From Rikenellaceae bacterium (lineage in GTDB: Bacteria > Bacteroidota > Bacteroidia > Bacteroidales > UBA932), in assembly GCA_003513895.1 (NCBI GenBank), contig DOSU01000164.1, positions 1 through 10,796 on the forward strand: a stretch of 10,796 nucleotides of DNA, given 5' to 3'. Numbering within the stretch: position 1 is the stretch's first letter; every line of letters starts with the position of its first letter. A program made the position numbers and the translations under genes. Positions 6,355 through 10,796 of this stretch are shown here, in pieces. The notes below the pieces were generated by a model. The model saw nothing but the letters and a program-made list of their open reading frames with translations, had not been told where the DNA came from and did not search any database.

Positions 6355-6362
6355 CAAAGTTA
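6355..6362 (-). promoter_or_regulatory. Candidate -7 element (TAACTTTG) of the permease-kinase operon
   Basis: Read on the minus strand this is TAACTTTG, an exact match to the Bacteroidota -7 consensus TAnnTTTG. It lies 53 nt upstream of the permease start codon, a normal distance. No TTTG-like -33 element is obvious at the expected spacing, so confidence is limited. Confidence 0.45.
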
Positions 6363-6436
6363 ATAATTTGAGTGATATCTTAAGCAGCTACAGACATTAA
6401 AACTCTATCTTTAATTAGAAGAATGAAATATTTTAT

Positions 6437-6444
6437 TATTTTTG
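6437..6444 (+). promoter_or_regulatory. Candidate -7 element (TATTTTTG) of the TonB receptor operon
   Basis: TATTTTTG matches TAnnTTTG exactly on the plus strand. A weak -33-like TTTA lies at 6410-6413. Transcription from here would give a leader of roughly 105 nt before the ATG at 6557, and that leader contains the dyad listed next. The element is back to back with the minus-strand candidate, so the 255-bp gap at 6302-6556 acts as a divergent control region and holds no gene. Confidence 0.5.
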
Positions 6445-6465
6445 TAGCCAAGGGCTTGTCATAAT

Positions 6466-6518
6466 ACCATTTCCGGGCATTAGTCATGGTTCTTGTGTTC
6501 GGGAATCCGGAACCAATG
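6466..6518 (+). promoter_or_regulatory. Leader dyad with competing stems upstream of the secreted-protein/TonB operon
   Basis: GTTCGGGAATCCGGAAC at 6497-6513 is a 17-nt near-perfect dyad with one mismatched pair, like an operator. In RNA, GGTTC at 6488-6492 can pair with GAACC at 6510-6514, while TTCCGG at 6471-6476 can pair with CCGGAA at 6507-6512 and ACCAT at 6466-6470 with ATGGT at 6486-6490. Several of these stems share bases and exclude one another. It may be a regulator-binding site or an attenuating leader; the stems are short enough that chance is possible. Confidence 0.35.
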
Positions 6519-6556
6519 CAAAAAAATCAGATATTTAAATTTAAAAGATGTAAACA

Positions 6557-7273
6557 ATGAGAAAACACTTCTTTGTGATTTTTCTTTTCTCTTTTTCATT
6601 TGTTACAGCAAATTCACAAAATAGTGCAGACTATGACAAATTTGTAGCAGAAGCGGGAGATTATCTTAATTTGTACAGAGGTACGACTGCGATTCCATAT
6701 AAGAATCTTCATATCGGAACCTACTTTGCCTTTTCGGAAAATTTTGAAAAGGGTTATTTAATCTATAACGGTAAAACATATCATGATGTTGAAATGAACC
6801 TTAACAGTCATTTAGATGAATTATATGTAAAGATTCCCGGTTCCGGGAGGGTTGTAACGCTCAATAAAGAATTCACCGATATTTTTTCTCTTGGCAAACG
6901 AAACTTTGTCCGTCTTATAGAGAGGAATGAAAAAGGAGCACCTCAACCCGGGTATTATCAAATTCTGTACAATGGTGAGAGTAAGCTTTATAAGAAAATC
7001 AGAAAATTGTATTCAGAAAAAACAGGGACCTCAGTAAATTCTATTACTAAAAGCAAATTGGAGAGGAAATTTGATCTTGTGGAACAATATTATCTTTTGA
7101 AAAATAAAGAGTGGCATAAAATTCCTCGCAGGAATTCTCTGATTATGTTGTACAAGGAAAGAAGAAATGAGATTAGAAAGTTTATTAGAATGAATAATCT
7201 TGGCTCAACAGATAATACCGATCAAAAATATACAGAAATCCTGAAATTTGTCGAACATCCAACAAATAATTAA
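6557..7273 (+). CDS. Secreted protein of unknown function, first gene of a TonB receptor operon
   Basis: A 238-residue protein with a clear signal peptide (RKHFF followed by a hydrophobic core, cleavage near TANS-Q at 17-21); there is no lipobox cysteine, so it should be a soluble periplasmic or secreted protein. I do not recognise a named family. The middle looks beta-rich, with two similar segments, YLIYNGKTYHDVEM at 67-80 and YYQILYNGESKLYKK at 133-147, and a third partial one near 178-190 (YYLLKNKEWHKIP), suggesting a repeated strand-turn unit. The C-terminal third is basic and helical (YKERRNEIRKFIRMNN). From memory, similar secreted proteins occur next to STN-type TonB receptors in Bacteroidota, but I cannot verify that here. 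Its stop codon directly abuts the receptor's ATG, so the two are translationally coupled, and a role with the receptor, such as ligand handling, is plausible. Confidence 0.82.
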   Translation: MRKHFFVIFLFSFSFVTANSQNSADYDKFVAEAGDYLNLYRGTTAIPYKNLHIGTYFAFSENFEKGYLIYNGKTYHDVEMNLNSHLDELYVKIPGSGRVVTLNKEFTDIFSLGKRNFVRLIERNEKGAPQPGYYQILYNGESKLYKKIRKLYSEKTGTSVNSITKSKLERKFDLVEQYYLLKNKEWHKIPRRNSLIMLYKERRNEIRKFIRMNNLGSTDNTDQKYTEILKFVEHPTNN

Positions 7274-9946
7274 ATGAATAAATCCATCATTGCATCCTTG
7301 ATTCTGTTTTTTGCTTTTACTGGTATTAATGCCCAGGCACAGGAGAGAATTAAGCTTGTTAACATAAATTCCGACTCTCTTTCCCGCTTTGTTTTAAAGC
7401 ATACCGGGAAGGACCTGTTTTTTAAACCAGCCGAAACAGGAGACTCCCTAATCGTTTCAATTGAATGCAGCAGCAGATATTTCATGAAAGAGTTAGCTGC
7501 TACACTAAAAAAACAAGACTACTCAATAGACTTGATTAACAACTCCTATATCGTTTTAAAAGGCAAGGGAATTTCATCAGGGCTTCCGGATGACTTTTTT
7601 GCTGCAGAAACGGATATTAAAAAAGAGTCTGAATATGTGAAAGCTGTCACATTTGAAGAGAATACCGCAAAATCGGAAAACAAAATTTATATAATTGGCA
7701 ATCCTAATTTCCCGTCGGCAGAAAATCGTGTTTTATTATCGGGATATGTAAGAAATTACGATAGTGGGGAACCTATAGCCGGGGTCTCAGTCATGCTTGA
7801 AAATCCACAAACAGTTGCTGTAACAGATGCTTTTGGCTTTTATAGAATCACCGTTCCAAAAGGGGAAGGAGTGATAGAAATAAAAGGTTATGGTCTTAAC
7901 GATTCCCGTTTGATGCTTAACGTATTTGGCAGTGGCGACTTGGACATTGTAATGAAAGACAAGGTTTATGCTCTTAAGGGAGTTGTTCTTACTGCAGAAA
8001 GTAACCAGAAAATGAGAAGTACTCAAATTGGGATTGAAAAAGTAAGAATAGACAGAATTAAACATATACCTTCTGCTTTTGGGGAGGCAGATGTTCTTAA
8101 AATTGTACTTACTCTTCCCGGTGTAAAATCGGTGGGGGAATCGTCGGGAGGATTCAATGTAAGAGGTGGTGCATCGGACCAGAATCTTATTCTTTTTAAT
8201 GAAGGTACAATATACAACCCAACTCACCTTTTCGGCTTGTTCTCGGCTTTTAACCCCGATGTGGTAAGCGATATAGAACTTTACAAAAGTACAATTCCTG
8301 CAAAGTTCGGCGGAAGAATATCTTCTGTGCTAGAAATTAACAGCAGAAACGGAAACAGTAATAAAATAACAGGTTCTGCCGGTCTTGGGCTACTTACAAG
8401 CAAGTTTCACATTGAGGGACCAATTGTAAAGGGAAGGACAAATTTCATAACCGGAATTAGAACAACTTACTCAAACTGGCTGCTGGGACTATTGCCGGAA
8501 GGAAATGGCTACAGAGATGGAAAGGCATCATTTCATGATATTACTATGGGACTGAATCATAAAGTTGACGAACATAACACACTGTATCTTTATGGTTACT
8601 ATTCAGGGGATAACTTCAGTTTTAGCGCCGATACAACTTATGGGTATAAAAATTTAAATGCTTCATTAAAATGGCGCAGAATTATTGATGACAGGCGAAA
8701 TATGGTTTTAAGCGCAGGTTATGACCAGTATGGTTATAACAATAAGGAGAAGGGAAATCCGGTAAATGCATATGAAATGAGTTTTCGTATCAATCAAATT
8801 TACTTCAAAACGAACTTTAACTGGCTGATCCACGAAAAACACTCGGTAAACTACGGGATAAATGCACTTTACCTGGATCTTAACCCGGGGACAATGAATC
8901 CTTTAGGAGGAGAATCAATAGTTGTGCCTAGGCAAATTGATTATGAAAAAGGAGCTGAAATCTCGTTATATGGATCAGACACATGGAGCATTTCGGACAA
9001 ACTCACGCTGGATCTTGGCTTAAGATATACTCTTTATTCTGCATTAAAGAGCGGAAGCTTTAAACCATATCACGGACCGGAATTCAGACTATCTGCCAGA
9101 TATGCGCTCAATGATAACTTTTCTCTCAAGGGGGGAGTGAACACTATGAGGCAGAACATTCATATGTTGTCCAACACGACTACAATTTCTCCTACAGACA
9201 TATGGAAGCTTAGCGATGAAAACATCGTTCCTCAGACAGGATGGCAGGCAGCAATTGGTCTCTATAATAATATTTTGAACCGAAGAGTTGAACTTTCGCT
9301 GGAAGGATATTACAAAGGGATGAACAACTACCTCGACTATAAGAGTGGAGCAGTACTGAACATGAATGAAAATATTGAGCAGGATGTTATCAAGACAACA
9401 GGAAGAGCCTTTGGTGTTGAACTTATGGCAAAAAAACCATTTGGGAAACTTAATGGATGGATTGCATATACATACTCAAGAACATTGCTCAGAGAGAGTG
9501 GGGAAAAAGAGTTATACAACATCAACGGAGGGAACTGGTATCCTGCATCATATGATAAACCTCATGACCTGAAAATTATTGGAAACTACAAGTTTACACA
9601 AAGGTTCAGTATATCCGTAAACCTCGACTATGCTACCGGCCGGCCGGTAACTATTCCTGTGAGTAAATACCATTACGGTGGCGGATTCCGTCTTTATTAC
9701 TCACAGAGAAATGAATACAGAATTCCGGATTACTTCCGGATGGATTTTGCAGTTAATATTGAACCAAGTCATAATCTTACTCTCTGGACTCACAGTACCA
9801 TAACAATTGGAGTGTACAACATTACCGGAAGGCAGAATGCATTTTCAGTATTTTACACAACAAACGAAGGAAATAAAGTTCAGGGATACCAACTTTCAAT
9901 ATTTGGAGCTCCAATCCCTTATGTAAACTACAATATTAAATTCTGA
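7274..9946 (+). CDS. TonB-dependent outer-membrane receptor with STN and carboxypeptidase-regulatory domains
   Basis: An 890-residue outer-membrane transporter. In order: signal peptide at about 1-20 (cleavage near INA-Q); an STN (secretin/TonB N-terminal) domain at about 25-97, which in FecA-type receptors relays signals to an inner-membrane partner; a linker; a carboxypeptidase-regulatory-like (CarboxypepD_reg) beta domain at about 154-228 starting LLSGYVRNYDSGEPIAGVSV; the plug at about 256-356, with DVLKIVLTLPGV, GGFNVRGGASDQNLILFNEG and AKFGGRISSVLEI; and a 22-strand barrel to the end, finishing in an aromatic residue (NIKF) as outer-membrane insertion requires. It imports a ligand using TonB energy; the ligand is unknown. 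The gene starts directly at the stop of the secreted-protein gene and is followed 8 nt later by a DUF4249 lipoprotein, a pairing common in Bacteroidota. No FecI/FecR pair adjoins it in this window. Confidence 0.95.
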   Translation: MNKSIIASLILFFAFTGINAQAQERIKLVNINSDSLSRFVLKHTGKDLFFKPAETGDSLIVSIECSSRYFMKELAATLKKQDYSIDLINNSYIVLKGKGISSGLPDDFFAAETDIKKESEYVKAVTFEENTAKSENKIYIIGNPNFPSAENRVLLSGYVRNYDSGEPIAGVSVMLENPQTVAVTDAFGFYRITVPKGEGVIEIKGYGLNDSRLMLNVFGSGDLDIVMKDKVYALKGVVLTAESNQKMRSTQIGIEKVRIDRIKHIPSAFGEADVLKIVLTLPGVKSVGESSGGFNVRGGASDQNLILFNEGTIYNPTHLFGLFSAFNPDVVSDIELYKSTIPAKFGGRISSVLEINSRNGNSNKITGSAGLGLLTSKFHIEGPIVKGRTNFITGIRTTYSNWLLGLLPEGNGYRDGKASFHDITMGLNHKVDEHNTLYLYGYYSGDNFSFSADTTYGYKNLNASLKWRRIIDDRRNMVLSAGYDQYGYNNKEKGNPVNAYEMSFRINQIYFKTNFNWLIHEKHSVNYGINALYLDLNPGTMNPLGGESIVVPRQIDYEKGAEISLYGSDTWSISDKLTLDLGLRYTLYSALKSGSFKPYHGPEFRLSARYALNDNFSLKGGVNTMRQNIHMLSNTTTISPTDIWKLSDENIVPQTGWQAAIGLYNNILNRRVELSLEGYYKGMNNYLDYKSGAVLNMNENIEQDVIKTTGRAFGVELMAKKPFGKLNGWIAYTYSRTLLRESGEKELYNINGGNWYPASYDKPHDLKIIGNYKFTQRFSISVNLDYATGRPVTIPVSKYHYGGGFRLYYSQRNEYRIPDYFRMDFAVNIEPSHNLTLWTHSTITIGVYNITGRQNAFSVFYTTNEGNKVQGYQLSIFGAPIPYVNYNIKF

Positions 9947-9954
9947 TTTTTCTT

Positions 9955-10796
9955 ATGAATGCAAAATATATAAATATCTGTCTGATTCTTGTTTTGCCGC
10001 TTCTGGTGGGATGTATTAAGCCATTCCTGCCAACAGGCATAGAGTCTATGGAAAACCTTATTGTAATAGAGGGAGACATAATTCAGAATGACACTACAAG
10101 AATCACTATAAGCCGAACCATTGGAATGGAAGAGAGTAGTGTAATAGACTTTATTAAAAATGCAACTGTATGGGTTGAGAGCGATAAAGGAACTAAGTAT
10201 AACGCATTTTATGCATTACGGCTTAACAAACCTGTTTTCCTGATAAAAACAATAGGAATTGACCCTGCTTTAAAATATAAACTTTGTCTGGTAATTCAGG
10301 GAAAATCATATCAGTCCGATTTGATATCCGTTCTTTCATCTCCGCCAATCGATTCAATAGGGTACACAACCGATATGGAAAAGCATAGTGTTTCTTTTTA
10401 TGTGAATGCCCATGACCCTGAGAACAATACACATTTTTACAGGTGGTACTTCACCGAAAACTGGGAAATACAATCACAATACCAGTCTTTTTTCGAATAT
10501 CAGCCATTAACAAAGAGTGTCGTTTCAATTCCATTTGAGAAAAACCGATACTATTGCTGGTCTTCAGGAACGTCATCTTCAATAATGATTGAAAATACTT
10601 CAGGATTTGAAAATGACATTGTCTATCAGAAACCTTTGGTTTCAATGGGATCTTCCGACCGAAGAATAAGTGCGCTTTATTCGATGGAACTGAACCAAAT
10701 GGCAATCTCAGAGGAAGCCTTTAAATACTGGGATAATATTCAAAAAAATTCAGACAAGATAGGCGGAATATTCAGCCCTCAGCCAAGCGAAATAAA
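9955..10796 (+). CDS. DUF4249 lipoprotein, partner of the TonB receptor, cut at the right edge
   Basis: An open frame from ATG 9955 runs to the window end (280 codons plus 2 nt) without a stop; being incomplete it is easily missed. The N-terminus is a lipoprotein signal peptide with lipobox LVGC and lipidated Cys20. The body matches DUF4249 (PF14054) in general pattern: NLIVIEGDI near 34-42, ITISRT near 50-55, a FYRWYFTENWEI segment at 161-172, and GGIFSPQPSEI at 270-280. Known members are about 270-400 residues, so 50-100 residues are probably missing. DUF4249 proteins are regularly encoded beside TonB receptors and are thought to be surface-exposed accessory lipoproteins, by analogy with SusD lids, but their biochemical role is not established. 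The start lies 8 nt after the receptor stop, so it belongs to the same operon. Confidence 0.88.
   Translation, partial: MNAKYINICLILVLPLLVGCIKPFLPTGIESMENLIVIEGDIIQNDTTRITISRTIGMEESSVIDFIKNATVWVESDKGTKYNAFYALRLNKPVFLIKTIGIDPALKYKLCLVIQGKSYQSDLISVLSSPPIDSIGYTTDMEKHSVSFYVNAHDPENNTHFYRWYFTENWEIQSQYQSFFEYQPLTKSVVSIPFEKNRYYCWSSGTSSSIMIENTSGFENDIVYQKPLVSMGSSDRRISALYSMELNQMAISEEAFKYWDNIQKNSDKIGGIFSPQPSEI

Noticed and set aside
7787..8227. A 146-codon minus-strand open frame inside the TonB receptor gene
   Set aside because: It lies fully opposite the plug-coding region, whose plus-strand translation is unmistakable; the antisense product has no recognisable features.

Overview
The window comes from a Bacteroidota chromosome, most likely Bacteroidales or a close relative. 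The evidence is a TonB-dependent receptor with STN and carboxypeptidase-regulatory domains followed by a DUF4249 lipoprotein, a DUF1460 amidase, a FucP-like sugar transporter paired with a ROK kinase, A-rich leaders in place of strong Shine-Dalgarno sites, and TAnnTTTG-type -7 promoter elements. I see no rRNA, tRNA, CRISPR array, integrase or transposase gene.

Layout. (1) Positions 1-1255, minus strand: an exported DUF1460 cysteine amidase followed by a proline-iminopeptidase-like hydrolase that runs off the left edge. (2) Positions 1354-3547, plus strand: a tightly packed four-gene unit of exported alpha/beta hydrolase, ECF sigma factor (ATGA overlap), four-helix membrane protein (8-nt overlap; probable anti-sigma factor) and a 74-residue two-helix membrane protein (1-nt gap). 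(3) Positions 3548-4024: a 477-bp convergent intergenic region without genes but full of structure. It holds a perfect 20-bp hairpin, a nested imperfect palindrome of about 206 bp with a GC-rich tip, and a terminator-like hairpin. (4) Positions 4025-6301, minus strand: a sugar MFS permease followed by a ROK sugar kinase. (5) Positions 6302-6556: a divergent control region with one likely promoter per strand and a dyad in the plus-strand leader. (6) Positions 6557-10796, plus strand: an outer-membrane uptake operon of a secreted protein of unknown function, an STN-type TonB-dependent receptor and a DUF4249 lipoprotein cut by the right edge.

How the genes may work together. The permease and kinase form a minimal import-and-phosphorylate route for a hexose-like sugar. 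The receptor and lipoprotein form an outer-membrane import complex of unknown ligand. In the sigma unit, a periplasmic hydrolase is translationally tied to a cytoplasmic sigma factor and two membrane proteins, which suggests an envelope-sensing module. The most unusual non-coding item is the palindrome at 3731-3936, which could be a structured RNA or a small non-autonomous mobile element.

All family names come from motif recognition by eye; no database search was run.
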